Source: JADJOM01 sp046327715 (GTDB lineage Bacteria; Gemmatimonadota; Gemmatimonadetes; Gemmatimonadales; GWC2-71-9). Taken from it: a stretch of 64,000 bases of DNA. The DNA lies in NCBI GenBank assembly GCA_046327715.1, contig JAXLXY010000008.1, positions 62,001 through 126,000 of the forward strand, read 5' to 3'. The number at the start of each line of letters is the position of its first letter. Within the stretch, counting starts at the first letter, position 1. The translations under genes and the position numbers were made by a program. Positions 22,204-34,875 of this stretch are shown here, one piece after another. The notes beneath the pieces are model-generated. The model saw nothing but the letters and a program-made list of their open reading frames with translations, was not told where the DNA came from and did not search any database.

Positions 22204-23856
22204 ATGCCACTGCGCAGCGCCCGCCCCGTGTCCCCGCGCGCAATCGCCCTGGCCCTCGTCGTGACGGTGGGCCTGGCGATCGCGCTGACCGGCGTCGCGG
22301 CGTGGTCGGCGTGGCGTGCCGCGGGACAGCATCGGCGCACCGTCGAGGCCGCCATCGGTCGGCAACTCGACCTGCTGGCCGATGGCCTGGCCAACAGCGC
22401 GCAGGTCCAGGGCTGGTTCACCCTCCGCACGCTGCTCAAGGCGAGCCATGAGGCCGCGCTCGCCGGCCCCCTGCCCTCGGTGGCGGTCCTGTCGGCGCGG
22501 GCCGCCGCCGAGGCCATCGGGCCCGGGATGGTGGCGCTCGAGCCGGTCCGGTTCTTCACCGTGGACCCGGTGGCCCACCGCTGGGACGCCACCGGGGCGC
22601 CGCTCACCGCGCCGGAGCGGGCGACCCGCGACAGCGCGCTGGACCGCCAGCTGCACGGCGGCCCCGGAGCCGCCGGCCCGGAACCCTCCGGCGCGCTCGG
22701 CTTCGGCGACAGCTCCGGGATGCTGGCGGCGCGCTTCCGCTACTGGGTGGTCGACAGCGGGGCGGCCGCGGTGTTCGTGGTGGCCGCGCCACTCAATCGG
22801 GGGGGCCTGCTGCACGGCTTCGAGCTGCCGCTGGCGCAGGTGCGCGAGCGGCTCTTCAAGGAGGTGGCGCACGCGCACCAGCCGTCGGGCAGCGGCCCCG
22901 GGGCGGCATTCTCCGTCCGGATCACCAGCCCGGCGGGCGAGGTGCTCTACGTCACCACGCCGCCCCCGGCTGGCCCGCTGCGCGGCGCCGCCGCGATGAC
23001 CGGCAGCCTGGCCGCGGCGGTGGAGATCTCGCTCCCCCAGGAGGCCGCCGGACTGCTGGTGGACGGTGGCCTGCCCGCGCGTCCCGGCGCCTGGATCGGC
23101 GCCACGTTCGCCGTGGTGGCGCTGCTGCTCGTCGGCACCGGCGTCGCGGCCTGGCGGGCCTTTGAACTCGGCCGGCTGCGCTCCGAGTTTGCGAGCAGCA
23201 TCACCCACGAGCTGCGCACCCCGCTCACCCAGATCCAGCTCTTTGCCGAGACGCTGCTGCTGGACCGGGCCCGCAGCGCCGAGACCCGGCAGGGCGCCCT
23301 CGAGGCGATCGTGCGGGAGACCCGGCGGCTGGTGCAGATGCTGGAGAACGTGCTGGCGGTCTCGCGCGTGGGCCGCCCCTCGGAGCGGCTGTACTTCCGC
23401 GAGGAGCGGATCGACCGCCTGGTGGAGGAGGTCCTGGCCGCCTTCGGGCCGCTGCTCAAGCAGCGCGGCATCACCCCGCGGATCCACATGGATGGGCCCA
23501 TCCCCTTTCCGGCCGACGCGGAGGCGCTGCGGCGGATCCTCATCAACCTGGTGGACAACGCGATCCGGCACGCGCCGGGGGGCCGCAAGATCGAGGTCTA
23601 CGCCGGCGCCACCGGCCACGCCCTCACGCTGAGCGTCGAGGACGAGGGCGCGGGGATTCCCGACGGCGAGCTGGCGCGGCTGTGGCAGCCATTCGAGCGG
23701 GGGGCGGACACCGGGGGCAGCGGCCTGGGCCTGGCCGTGGTACGCCGCCTGGTCGACCTGCACGGCGGCGGGGTCCGGGTGGACCGGGGCGCGGCTGGCG
23801 GCGCTCGCTTTACCGTGACGCTGCCGCGGCCGGCGGCGCCGGGGGCGGCGGCGTGA
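22204..23856 (+). CDS. Sensor histidine kinase
   Basis: The 550-residue kinase has a first membrane helix at about 13-36, a periplasmic domain of roughly 260 residues, a second helix at about 297-318, then directly the dimerisation/phosphoacceptor helix (SSITHELRTPLTQIQ, His335) and the ATPase domain with N-box NLVDNAIRH, DEGAGIP and GSGLGLAVV. There is no room for a HAMP domain between helix 2 and the His box. The periplasmic sensor matches nothing I recognise. ATG 22204 places helix 1 near the N terminus; a longer frame begins at 22138. It overlaps the response regulator (GTGA). Confidence 0.93.
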   Translation: MPLRSARPVSPRAIALALVVTVGLAIALTGVAAWSAWRAAGQHRRTVEAAIGRQLDLLADGLANSAQVQGWFTLRTLLKASHEAALAGPLPSVAVLSARAAAEAIGPGMVALEPVRFFTVDPVAHRWDATGAPLTAPERATRDSALDRQLHGGPGAAGPEPSGALGFGDSSGMLAARFRYWVVDSGAAAVFVVAAPLNRGGLLHGFELPLAQVRERLFKEVAHAHQPSGSGPGAAFSVRITSPAGEVLYVTTPPPAGPLRGAAAMTGSLAAAVEISLPQEAAGLLVDGGLPARPGAWIGATFAVVALLLVGTGVAAWRAFELGRLRSEFASSITHELRTPLTQIQLFAETLLLDRARSAETRQGALEAIVRETRRLVQMLENVLAVSRVGRPSERLYFREERIDRLVEEVLAAFGPLLKQRGITPRIHMDGPIPFPADAEALRRILINLVDNAIRHAPGGRKIEVYAGATGHALTLSVEDEGAGIPDGELARLWQPFERGADTGGSGLGLAVVRRLVDLHGGGVRVDRGAAGGARFTVTLPRPAAPGAAA

Positions 23857-24539
23857 CCCGGGTGCTCGTGGTCGAGGACGATCCCGGGATCGCCGAGGGG
23901 CTCAGGCTCAACCTGGCCCTCGAGGGCTACGCCGTGCGAGTCGCCGCCACCGGGTCGGAGGGCCTGGCCCTCGCCCGGAGCTGGCCCCCCGCCCTGGTGG
24001 TGCTCGACCTCATGCTTCCCGGGATGGATGGCATGCAGGTGCTGCGGACGCTTCGTGAGGAAGGCAACCAGGTCCCGGTGCTGATCCTCTCCGCCCGGGG
24101 CGACGAGACCGATCGACTGCGCGGCTTCCGGCTGGGCGCGGATGACTACGTGGTCAAGCCCTTCTCGCTGCCCGAGCTGCTGGCGCGGGTGGCCGCCATG
24201 CTGCGGCGCAGTGGCCAGTCCGCCCCGCCGGCGGCCGCACGCTGGTCCTTCGGCGCGATCGTGGTCGACGCCGGGACCCACGAGGTGCTCCGTGATGGGC
24301 GGCCGGTGGCGCTGCGGCCCCGGGAATTCGACCTGCTGGTGGCGCTGCTCCGCCGGGAGGGGCGGGTGGCGACCCGCACCGAGCTGCTGGATGAGGTCTG
24401 GCGCTACGAGCCGGACGTCGTGTCGCGCACGGTGGACGTGCACGTGGTGGAGCTGCGGCGGAAGCTGGAGCCGGACCCGGCGCGGCCGCGGTACCTGGTG
24501 ACCGTCCGGAAGTCGGGCTACCGCCTGGTCCCCGGGTAG
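23853..24539 (+). CDS. OmpR/PhoB-family response regulator
   Basis: The 228-residue regulator begins at a GTG overlapping the kinase stop. The receiver domain has acidic residues Glu8-Asp9-Asp10, phosphoacceptor Asp52 and VKPFS; the C-terminal winged helix has RPREFDLLVALL and SRTVDVHVVELRRKLE. It is the cognate partner of the kinase. The targets are not evident; the adjacent divergent propeller gene is a candidate. Confidence 0.95.
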   Translation: MTRVLVVEDDPGIAEGLRLNLALEGYAVRVAATGSEGLALARSWPPALVVLDLMLPGMDGMQVLRTLREEGNQVPVLILSARGDETDRLRGFRLGADDYVVKPFSLPELLARVAAMLRRSGQSAPPAAARWSFGAIVVDAGTHEVLRDGRPVALRPREFDLLVALLRREGRVATRTELLDEVWRYEPDVVSRTVDVHVVELRRKLEPDPARPRYLVTVRKSGYRLVPG

Positions 24540-24549
24540 CGCCGCGCCC

Positions 24550-24563
24550 GCCGCCTAGGCGGC
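24550..24563. other. Palindrome at convergent gene ends
   Basis: GCCGCCTAGGCGGC is a perfect 14-base palindrome spanning the murB stop codon, 11 bases after the response regulator stop. It may be a small terminator element for both strands, but has no loop or U-tract. Confidence 0.3.
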
Positions 24564-25513
24564 CGGCTCGAAGCTGCCGTCGGGCCGCACGATCTTCACC
24601 TCGGTCTCCAGCGCCACCCCGAACCGGTCCTGGACGGTCCGCCGGGCAAGCGCAATCAGGCCACGCACGTCCGCGGCGCTCGCGCCCCCGGTGTTCACGA
24701 AGTAGTTGGCGTGCATCGGCGAGACCTCCGCCGCGCCCACCCGGGTGCCCTTGAGGCCCGCCGCCTCGATCAGTTGGCCGGCCGACTTCGGCGCGTCCGG
24801 CCGCTTCCAGCCCGGGCCGCCGGGGTTCTTGAACACGCTGCCGCAGCAGGGCTGGTTGAAGGGCGTGCCCTCCTGCCGCCAGCGGTAGAGCTCCGCGACC
24901 TCCGCCTCGATCGCCGCGCGATCGGCGGGTGCGAGCCGCACGGTGGTCTCGAGCACCACCAGCCCGGTCAGCCCGCTGTGCCGGTAGCGGAACGGGACCT
25001 CCCCTCGCGGGATCACCCGGTCCACGCCACCCGCATCCACTGCCAGCACCGACTCCACCACCTCGGCCCACTCGCCGCCGTGGCAGCCGGCGTTCATGTA
25101 GACGCCGCCGCCCACCGTGCCCGGCACGCCCACGAAGCGGTGCAGCCCCGCGAACCCGGCCGCGGCGGTCTTCCGGGCAGCGAGCGGCTGCGGCAGGCCG
25201 GCCCCCGCGCGCCACCGCCCCGCCCCGAGCGGCTCCAGCCGGTCGAGGCCCTTGCCGAGTCGGATGACCAGCGCGTCGAGGCCCTCGTCGGGCAGGAGGA
25301 GGTTGGAGCCGAGCCCCAGGGCAAACCAGGGCACCCCATGACCGGCGGCGAGCGCCAGCGCGGCGCCGACATCCTCCGGCTGCTGCGGCAGCAGCACGGT
25401 GGCCGGCCCGCCGATGCGGTAGGTGGAGTAGCGGGCGAGCCCCTCCCCCTCCCGCACCTCGCCCCCCACCCGGGCACGGAGGGCCGTGACGAAGGCGAGG
25501 TCGCGCGCGGAGG

Positions 25514-25517
<4 letters not shown>
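24555..25517 (-). CDS. murB: UDP-N-acetylenolpyruvoylglucosamine reductase
   Basis: The 320-residue FAD enzyme makes UDP-MurNAc by reducing the enolpyruvyl group. It has YSTYRIGGPA, GLGSNLL, GVPGTVGGGVYMNAG, the proton donor Ser227 in PCCGSVFKNP, and ETEVKIV with the conserved Glu near the C terminus. The ATG at 25517 overlaps the carB stop (ATGA). It is the last gene of the gmd-rmd-carB-murB operon; finding murB outside a division/cell wall cluster is unusual. Confidence 0.95.
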
Positions 25518-28751
<3,234 letters not shown>

Positions 28752-28768
<17 letters not shown>

Positions 28769-29701
28769 TGACGACGTCCTGGAGGGTCTGGGCGAAGGAG
28801 ATCTGGGGCGTCCACCCGGTCTCGGTCGTGAGACGCTGGGCGTCCCCGACCAGGTGCGGGATGTCCGCCGTGCGAAGAAGCTGGGGATCGGCCTCGGGCG
28901 TGGCGCGCACGCCCAGCAGGGTGGCCAGGTCGGTGAAGATGCTGCCGAGGCTGCGGCCCTGCCCCGAGGCGATATTGTAGGCCCGGCCGGGCGCCCCGCG
29001 TTCCAGCAGCGCCAGGTACGCCCGCACCACGTCGCGGACGTCGAGGAAATCGCGCACCGGATCGAGGTTGCCGGTCTTGACCACCGCGGCGCCGATGCGG
29101 CGGGCGGCCGCCAGGCGGCGGGCAAAGGCCGGCACCACGTAGTTCTCGGTCTGCCCGGGCCCCGTGTGGGGAAACGACCGGGCGATGACCACGTGCAGCC
29201 CGGTGCGGCGCGCCACCTCGAGTGCCGCCACCTCCGCCCCGACCTTGCTCGAGGCGTAGGGCGATACCGGCAGGAGCGGATCGTCCTCGGTGCGCGGCCG
29301 CGTGCCTTGGCCGAGCCCATATACTTCAGCGGTCGAGACGAGCAGGAACCGGGGCTCCCCGGCGCCGCTCAGCCGCGCCTGCCCGAGCGCATCGGCGAGC
29401 CGCGCGGTCCCGGCGGCGTTCACCTCCCACGCCAGGCCGGGGTCGCGCCGTGCCTCGGCCCCGGAGGCCAGGGCCGCGAGGTGAATGACCGCATCGGGCA
29501 GTTCATCGACCGCCGCCCGCACCGAGACCCCGTCCGACAACTCGAGCGGCAGCCAGCGCACCCGCGCCCGATCCGACGCGGCCAGGAAGTCGGGGGGTGC
29601 CTCCCCGGGCAGGCGGGTGCCGAGGACCTCATGCCCGGCGGCCACGAGGGCAGGCACCAGCCATCGCCCCACGAAGCCGCCGGCCCCCGTCACCAGGATC
29701 T

Positions 29702-29705
<4 letters not shown>
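28752..29705 (-). CDS. rmd: GDP-6-deoxy-D-mannose reductase-type SDR
   Basis: The 317-residue extended SDR has the NAD(P)-binding GAGGFVGRW at 7-15, STAEVYG and catalytic SPYASSK. Directly following gmd and overlapping it by 4 bases, it most likely reduces the 4-keto intermediate to GDP-D-rhamnose. GDP-L-fucose synthase (Fcl) is less likely because SPYASSK, IARSFPHTGPGQ and RDFLDVRDVV fit the Rmd group better. The stop lies 17 bases inside carB. Confidence 0.87.
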
Positions 29706-30667
<962 letters not shown>

Positions 30668-30687
30668 GACGGCGGGACCCTCCGGAG

Positions 30688-30716
30688 TTGTGCCAAGCGA
30701 TTCAGGCGGTTATACT
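30688..30716 (+). promoter_or_regulatory. Sigma-70-type promoter of rpmB
   Basis: TTGTGC (30688-30693) and TATACT (30711-30716) are separated by exactly 17 bases. The predicted start at about 30723 leaves a leader of about 46 bases before the rpmB ATG. This is one of the best promoter matches in the window. Confidence 0.8.
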
Positions 30717-30768
30717 TGTGGGCTCTTTCAGCCGCCACAGATCCACGTACTCTGGAAGGAAGCTTCGT

Positions 30769-30981
30769 ATGGCCCGGGTGTGCACCGTCTGCAAGAAGGG
30801 GCCGATGACTGGCAACAACGTCAGCCACGCCAACAACCGGAAGAAGCGCCGCTGGTACCCCAACCTCCAGACCGTGCGTGTGCTGGTCGAGGGAGCCCCG
30901 CGTCGGGTGGCCGTCTGCACCCAGTGCCTCAAGTCTAACCGGGTCAAGAAGGCGACGTCGGTCCGCGCCGCGGCCCAGTAG
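30769..30981 (+). CDS. rpmB: 50S ribosomal protein L28
   Basis: The 70-residue protein binds 23S rRNA in the large subunit. It begins MARVCTVCKKGPMTGNNVSH and carries two CxxC pairs (Cys5/Cys8 and Cys50/Cys53), the zinc-binding form. GGAAGGA precedes the ATG. It is the only plus-strand gene of this section, with its own promoter and a terminator 60 bases downstream. L33, often next to L28, is absent. Confidence 0.96.
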   Translation: MARVCTVCKKGPMTGNNVSHANNRKKRRWYPNLQTVRVLVEGAPRRVAVCTQCLKSNRVKKATSVRAAAQ

Positions 30982-31040
30982 CCGCCCCGCGCGGTCGCTG
31001 CCCGCGCCGGCCGCCTGCGCTCGAGGGGCCAGGCCAGAAA

Positions 31041-31064
31041 AAAGGGGACCAATCGGTCCCCTTT
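31041..31064. terminator. Bidirectional intrinsic terminator between rpmB and rplQ
   Basis: AAAGGGGACC / GGTCCCCTTT forms a perfect 10-bp stem with an AATC loop. An A-tract precedes it (31038-31043) and TTT follows, so it can end both rpmB (plus) and the alpha operon (minus). Confidence 0.85.
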
Positions 31065-31097
31065 CGTCGTTCCTGGCGGAGGCGAAGGCGGCTGCCA

Positions 31098-31454
31098 TCA
31101 CTCGGGCAGCAGCTCGATCCGCGCCACCTCGGCGCCGTCGCCGGGCCGGTGGCCGAGCTTGAGGATCCGGGTATAGCCGCCCGGCCGGGCCGCGAACCGC
31201 GGCCCGATCTCGGCGAAGAGGCGGGTGAGCGCCTCGCGCTCCCGGATCTTGGCCGCCACCTGCCGGCGAGCGTGCAGGTCACCCCGGCGGGCCAGGGTAA
31301 TCAGCTTCTCGGCGTAGGGGCGCAGTTCCTTGGCCTTGGCCACGGTGGTCTCGATCCCGCCGTGCAGGATGAGGCTGGTGGCCATGTTCCGCATCAGGGC
31401 CTTCCGGTGCTCCGACGTGCGCGAAAGCTGCCGGCCCTTGGCTTGGTGTCGCAT
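31098..31454 (-). CDS. rplQ: 50S ribosomal protein L17
   Basis: The 118-residue protein starts MRHQAKGRQLSRTSEHRKAL, the highly conserved L17 beginning, and ends shortly after GYTRILKLGHRPGDGAEVA. It is the last gene of the alpha operon, with its ATG overlapping the rpoA stop by one base (TGATG). Confidence 0.97.
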   Translation of the reverse strand: MRHQAKGRQLSRTSEHRKALMRNMATSLILHGGIETTVAKAKELRPYAEKLITLARRGDLHARRQVAAKIREREALTRLFAEIGPRFAARPGGYTRILKLGHRPGDGAEVARIELLPE

Positions 31455-32509
31455 CAGCCCTCCTCGCCGCCGTCCAGAGCCACCCGGGCGCTCGGCGGGG
31501 TACCGGGATCCGCCACCCGGAGGTCACCATCGGCCTCCTCGAAGCGCATCCCGAAGTTCAGGTCCTGCTGGCGGAGGAGATCCGCGATCTCCTTCAGCGC
31601 CTTCTCCCCGACATTCTTGACCTTGAGCAGCTCGTCCTCGGTGTACGTCACGAGGTCGCCCAGGGTGCGGATGTTGGAGTTCTTGAGCGAATTGAGCGAC
31701 CGGACCGAGAGCCCGAAGTCGTCGATCAGCTTGGTGAGCTTGTCGCGCAGGGCGCCGCCGCCGTGCACCCCGGCGGGCGCCTCGGGCCGGCCCATCGGGA
31801 CCTTGCCGAACTCGACAAAGTACCGGAAGTGCTCCTGGGCGAGGGCCGCGGCGTAGGCGATCGCGTCCTCGGGCGACAGGGTCCCGTTGGTCTCGACGCT
31901 GACCGTGAGCCGGTCGTAGTCGGTCCGCTGGCCCACGCGGGTCTCGGCCACCGAGAAGTTGGCGCGGCGCACCGGGTTGTAGATCGCGTCGATCGAGATC
32001 AGGTCCACCGGGAGCGAGCGGTCCTTCGGGTGCAGCTCGGACTCGACGTAGCCGCGGCCCTTGTTGACGTACAGCTCGCCGTTCACCTCGCGGTCGTCCT
32101 GCACCGTGAAGAGGAGGTGGTCGGGGTTCACCACGCGGACCGAGCCGCTCGGGATGATGTCCCGGGCGTAGACCGGGCCGGCGCCGTCCTTCTTGATCTT
32201 GAGCACGGCCTCGTCGACGTCGTCGGCGAGGACCAGGGTCAGGCTCTTGAGGCGCTGGATGATCTGGTGCACATCCTCGTGCACGCCGGGGATGGTCTGG
32301 TGCTCGTGGACCACCCCGTCGAGGCGGAACGCCCACACGGCGCTTCCGCGCAGCGAGGAGAGCAGCAGGCGCCGCAGCGAATTGCCCAGCGTGTACCCGA
32401 AGCCCCGCTCCAGCGGCTGCAGCCGGAACTCGGCGATGTTGGGGTTGTCCTCCCGCTTGGTCATCTCGACCAGGTGCGGGCGGACCAGTCCGGTCAGGTC
32501 AATGGTCAT
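31454..32509 (-). CDS. rpoA: RNA polymerase alpha subunit
   Basis: The 351-residue protein nucleates RNA polymerase assembly and contacts activators and UP elements. The N-terminal domain (about 1-235) includes GFGYTLGNSLRRLLLSSL, and the C-terminal domain (about 265-330) has LSVRSLNSLKNSNIRTLGDL and VKNVGEKALKEI helix-hairpin-helix. It ends with an acidic tail of about 25 residues beyond the usual finish. The ATG at 32509 follows the rpsD stop by 2 bases; the longer frame upstream covers rpsD and is not real. Confidence 0.98.
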   Translation of the reverse strand: MTIDLTGLVRPHLVEMTKREDNPNIAEFRLQPLERGFGYTLGNSLRRLLLSSLRGSAVWAFRLDGVVHEHQTIPGVHEDVHQIIQRLKSLTLVLADDVDEAVLKIKKDGAGPVYARDIIPSGSVRVVNPDHLLFTVQDDREVNGELYVNKGRGYVESELHPKDRSLPVDLISIDAIYNPVRRANFSVAETRVGQRTDYDRLTVSVETNGTLSPEDAIAYAAALAQEHFRYFVEFGKVPMGRPEAPAGVHGGGALRDKLTKLIDDFGLSVRSLNSLKNSNIRTLGDLVTYTEDELLKVKNVGEKALKEIADLLRQQDLNFGMRFEEADGDLRVADPGTPPSARVALDGGEEG

Positions 32510-32511
32510 GG

Positions 32512-33144
32512 TCACTTCGAGTAGAGCTCGACGATGAGCTGTTCCTGCGCATTGAGCGGGATGGCGTCGCGTGTCGGACGCTCCGTGACCCGCCCGGCGG
32601 CCTTCTCGGCGTCCACCGCAAGCCACGAGAGCGTGGTCCCGCGGGTGGCGAATTCCTGCGCGGCCTTGACCGTCACCAGCTCGCGGCTGGCCGGCGCGAC
32701 CCGCACTTCCATGCCCGGGCGCACCACGTAGGACGGCACATCGACCTTGCCGCCATTGACCTGCACGTGGCCGTGCCGGACCAGCTGGCGCGCCGACTTG
32801 CGGCTGGCGGCGAAGCCCATCCGGAAGACGATGTTGTCCAGCCGGGTCTCGAGCGCGATGACGAGGTTGGTGCCCTTCACGCCGCTCTCGCGGGAGATGC
32901 GGTCGAAGGTGTTGCGGAACTGGCGCTCGGTGAGCCCGTAGATCCGCTTCACCTTCTGCTTCTCACGCAGCTGCTTGGCGTACTCCGACGCCTTGCGGCC
33001 GCGGCCGGCGTTCTGGCCATGCTGGCCCGGGGCGTAGCCCCGGCGCTCCACGGCGCACTTCTCCGTCAGGCAGCGCGTGCCCTTGAGGAACAGCTTGGTG
33101 CCTTCCCGCCGGCACTGGCGGCAGCTCGGACCGGTATAGCGCAT
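32512..33144 (-). CDS. rpsD: 30S ribosomal protein S4
   Basis: The 210-residue protein is a primary 16S rRNA-binder. It has the S4 RNA-binding domain (SARQLVRHGHVQVNGGKVDV) and an N-terminal cysteine cluster (Cys8, 11, 25 and 30) of the zinc-binding S4 form. In many bacteria S4 represses the alpha operon; whether this happens here cannot be read from the sequence. It sits between rpsK and rpoA. Confidence 0.97.
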   Translation of the reverse strand: MRYTGPSCRQCRREGTKLFLKGTRCLTEKCAVERRGYAPGQHGQNAGRGRKASEYAKQLREKQKVKRIYGLTERQFRNTFDRISRESGVKGTNLVIALETRLDNIVFRMGFAASRKSARQLVRHGHVQVNGGKVDVPSYVVRPGMEVRVAPASRELVTVKAAQEFATRGTTLSWLAVDAEKAAGRVTERPTRDAIPLNAQEQLIVELYSK

Positions 33145-33147
33145 GAC

Positions 33148-33591
33148 TCAGACCCGCCGCTTCTTGGGAGGACGGCAGCCGTTGTGCGGGATCGGCGTGA
33201 CGTCGCGGATGGAGACGACCTTGAGGCCCGCGGAGGCCAGCGCCTGGATGGCCGACTCGCGGCCGCTGCCCGGGCCCTGCACGCGGACGTGCACCCGCCG
33301 CAGCCCGAGGTTCATCGCCTCGCGGCCACAGTTCTCGGCCGCCACCGTGGCGGCGAACGGGGTGGACTTCTTGGAGCCCTTGAAGCCCGCCTTGCCGGCG
33401 GAGCCCCAGACCAGGGCGTTCCCCTTCATGTCCGTGATCGTGATCAGCAGGTTGTTGAACGTGGCGGAGATGTGGGCAACGCCCTCGCTCTCCACCACCT
33501 TCTTGCCGCGCTTGGCGGCCGGCGTCTTCGCCGGGGCGGCGGCGGGCGCCGCGGCCGGGGCGGCGGCCTGGGGCTTCTCGGGAGCAGTCAT
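33148..33591 (-). CDS. rpsK: 30S ribosomal protein S11 with Ala/Pro-rich N-terminal extension
   Basis: The 147-residue protein has the normal S11 core from about residue 35 (GVAHISATFNNLLITITD, ending GCRPPKKRRV). The first 25-30 residues are an added Ala/Pro/Lys-rich segment (repeats of AAAPAAAP). S11 is normally 125-130 residues. The start overlaps the rpsM stop by one base (TAATG), and no ATG between that point and the core would give the short form. The extension may be disordered and reach out from the platform. Confidence 0.96.
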   Translation of the reverse strand: MTAPEKPQAAAPAAAPAAAPAKTPAAKRGKKVVESEGVAHISATFNNLLITITDMKGNALVWGSAGKAGFKGSKKSTPFAATVAAENCGREAMNLGLRRVHVRVQGPGSGRESAIQALASAGLKVVSIRDVTPIPHNGCRPPKKRRV

Positions 33592-33971
33592 TACTTCTTC
33601 GTCACCTTCTTCTTGCCCGCGATGGCCCGACGCGGGCCCTTCTTGGTGCGGGCGTTGGTATGCGTGCGCTGCCCACGGACCGGCAGGCCCCGGCGATGCC
33701 GCACGCCACGGTAGCTGCCGATATCCATGAGCCGCTTGATGTTCATCGCGATCTCGGTGCGCAGGGCACCCTCGACGCGAAGGGAACGCTCGATGAACTG
33801 GCGCAGTCGCGCCACTTCCGCGTCCGAGAGGTCGCGCACCCGGGTATCCGGACTCACCCCCGTCTCGGACAGGATCCGGTTCGCGGTCGGACGGCCGATG
33901 CCGTAGATGTAGGTGAGGCCGATCTCGACCCGCTTCTCTCGCGGCAGATCCACGCCAGCAATACGCGCCAT
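33591..33971 (-). CDS. rpsM: 30S ribosomal protein S13
   Basis: The 126-residue protein begins MARIAGVDLPREKRVEIGLT and holds YIYGIGRPTANRIL and the Lys/Arg-rich tail GQRTHTNARTKKGPRRAIAG, all standard for S13. It lies 3 bases after rpmJ and one base overlaps rpsK. Confidence 0.97.
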   Translation of the reverse strand: MARIAGVDLPREKRVEIGLTYIYGIGRPTANRILSETGVSPDTRVRDLSDAEVARLRQFIERSLRVEGALRTEIAMNIKRLMDIGSYRGVRHRRGLPVRGQRTHTNARTKKGPRRAIAGKKKVTKK

Positions 33972-33974
33972 CGG

Positions 33975-34091
33975 TTACCCCTGCCGCTGCTTGTGCTTCG
34001 GGTTGCGCTTGCAGATGATGCGGAGCGTGCCCTGCCGCCGCACGACCTTGCAATGCTCACAAATCGGCTTGATGCTCGAGCGAACCTTCAC
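33975..34091 (-). CDS. rpmJ: 50S ribosomal protein L36
   Basis: This 38-residue protein starts at GTG (KVRSSIKPICEHCKVVRRQG) and has the zinc ligands Cys11, Cys14, Cys27 and His33. Length is exactly that of zinc-type L36. A GGGGGAAG ribosome site lies 3 bases before the GTG. It heads the alpha operon; infA and secY, its usual upstream neighbours, are absent, and a promoter lies directly upstream. Confidence 0.96.
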   Translation of the reverse strand: MKVRSSIKPICEHCKVVRRQGTLRIICKRNPKHKQRQG

Positions 34092-34128
34092 GGACTTCCC
34101 CCAGGAACAGGGTTTCGAGGAGCACGAG

Positions 34129-34157
34129 AATGTATCGGGGGGATGTGGATAATGCAA
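34129..34157 (-). promoter_or_regulatory. Sigma-70-type promoter of the alpha operon
   Basis: On the minus strand TTGCAT (34157-34152) and TACATT (34134-34129) are 17 bases apart. The predicted start near 34122 gives a leader of about 30 bases before the rpmJ GTG. This explains an alpha operon cut off from the rest of the ribosomal protein superoperon. Confidence 0.75.
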
Positions 34158-34185
34158 GGGACGGGACGGACTTAGGCGGGGATCC

Positions 34186-34875
34186 TCAGGGGCGGGCCCG
34201 GGCGGCCTCCGCCATCTCCACGAAGACTGCCCGGGGATCGGGCGCTTGGAGGATGGGCCGCCCGACCACCAGGTGGGTGGCCCCCGCCCGCGCGGCGGCG
34301 TCCGGTGTCGCGGTCCGGACCTGGTCCCCCGCGGCATCCGCCGCTCGCCGGATCCCGGGCACCACCACCCAGGCTTCCGCCCCGAGCCGTGAACGGACGA
34401 GCCCGACCTCCAGGGGGGAGCAGACGACCCCCCGAAGGCCTGCCTGACGGGCGGCGTCGGCGAGCCGCCCGACCTCCTCCAGCAGCACCACCTCGGGTCC
34501 GCGCCCGGTGGCCTGGCCGTATCCGGCGGGGCTGTGGGAGGTGAGGACGGTGACCCCCACCACACCGAGCCGCCCCCCGCTCGCCCGGGCCGCTTCGGCC
34601 ATCATTTCTGCCCCGCCCAGGGTGTGGACCGTGGCCATGGTCACCCCGAGGCCGGCGGCGGACTCGACCGCCCCGGCCACGGTATGGGGGATATCATGCC
34701 ACTTGAGGTCGAGGAAGACCTGGAGCCCCCGGTCGGCGAGTTCCCGGATGAGGCCCGGCCCCTCGCGCGTGAACAGGATCGAGCCGACCTTCACCCAACG
34801 GGCCTCGGGGATCCGGTCGAGCAGCCGACGGGCCGCGTCGCCCGGCAGGTCGAGCGCCACGATCAGCTCAGCCAT
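34186..34875 (-). CDS. pyrF: Orotidine 5'-phosphate decarboxylase
   Basis: The 229-residue barrel enzyme makes UMP from OMP. The catalytic Asp-Lys-Asp set is in DLKWHDIPHT (Asp56, Lys58, Asp61), Lys29 is in WVKVG, and VVVPGIR and LVVGRPI bind phosphate. The ATG at 34875 overlaps the pyrD stop by 8 bases. The product is a single-domain bacterial type-1 enzyme. Confidence 0.96.
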   Translation of the reverse strand: MAELIVALDLPGDAARRLLDRIPEARWVKVGSILFTREGPGLIRELADRGLQVFLDLKWHDIPHTVAGAVESAAGLGVTMATVHTLGGAEMMAEAARASGGRLGVVGVTVLTSHSPAGYGQATGRGPEVVLLEEVGRLADAARQAGLRGVVCSPLEVGLVRSRLGAEAWVVVPGIRRAADAAGDQVRTATPDAAARAGATHLVVGRPILQAPDPRAVFVEMAEAARARP

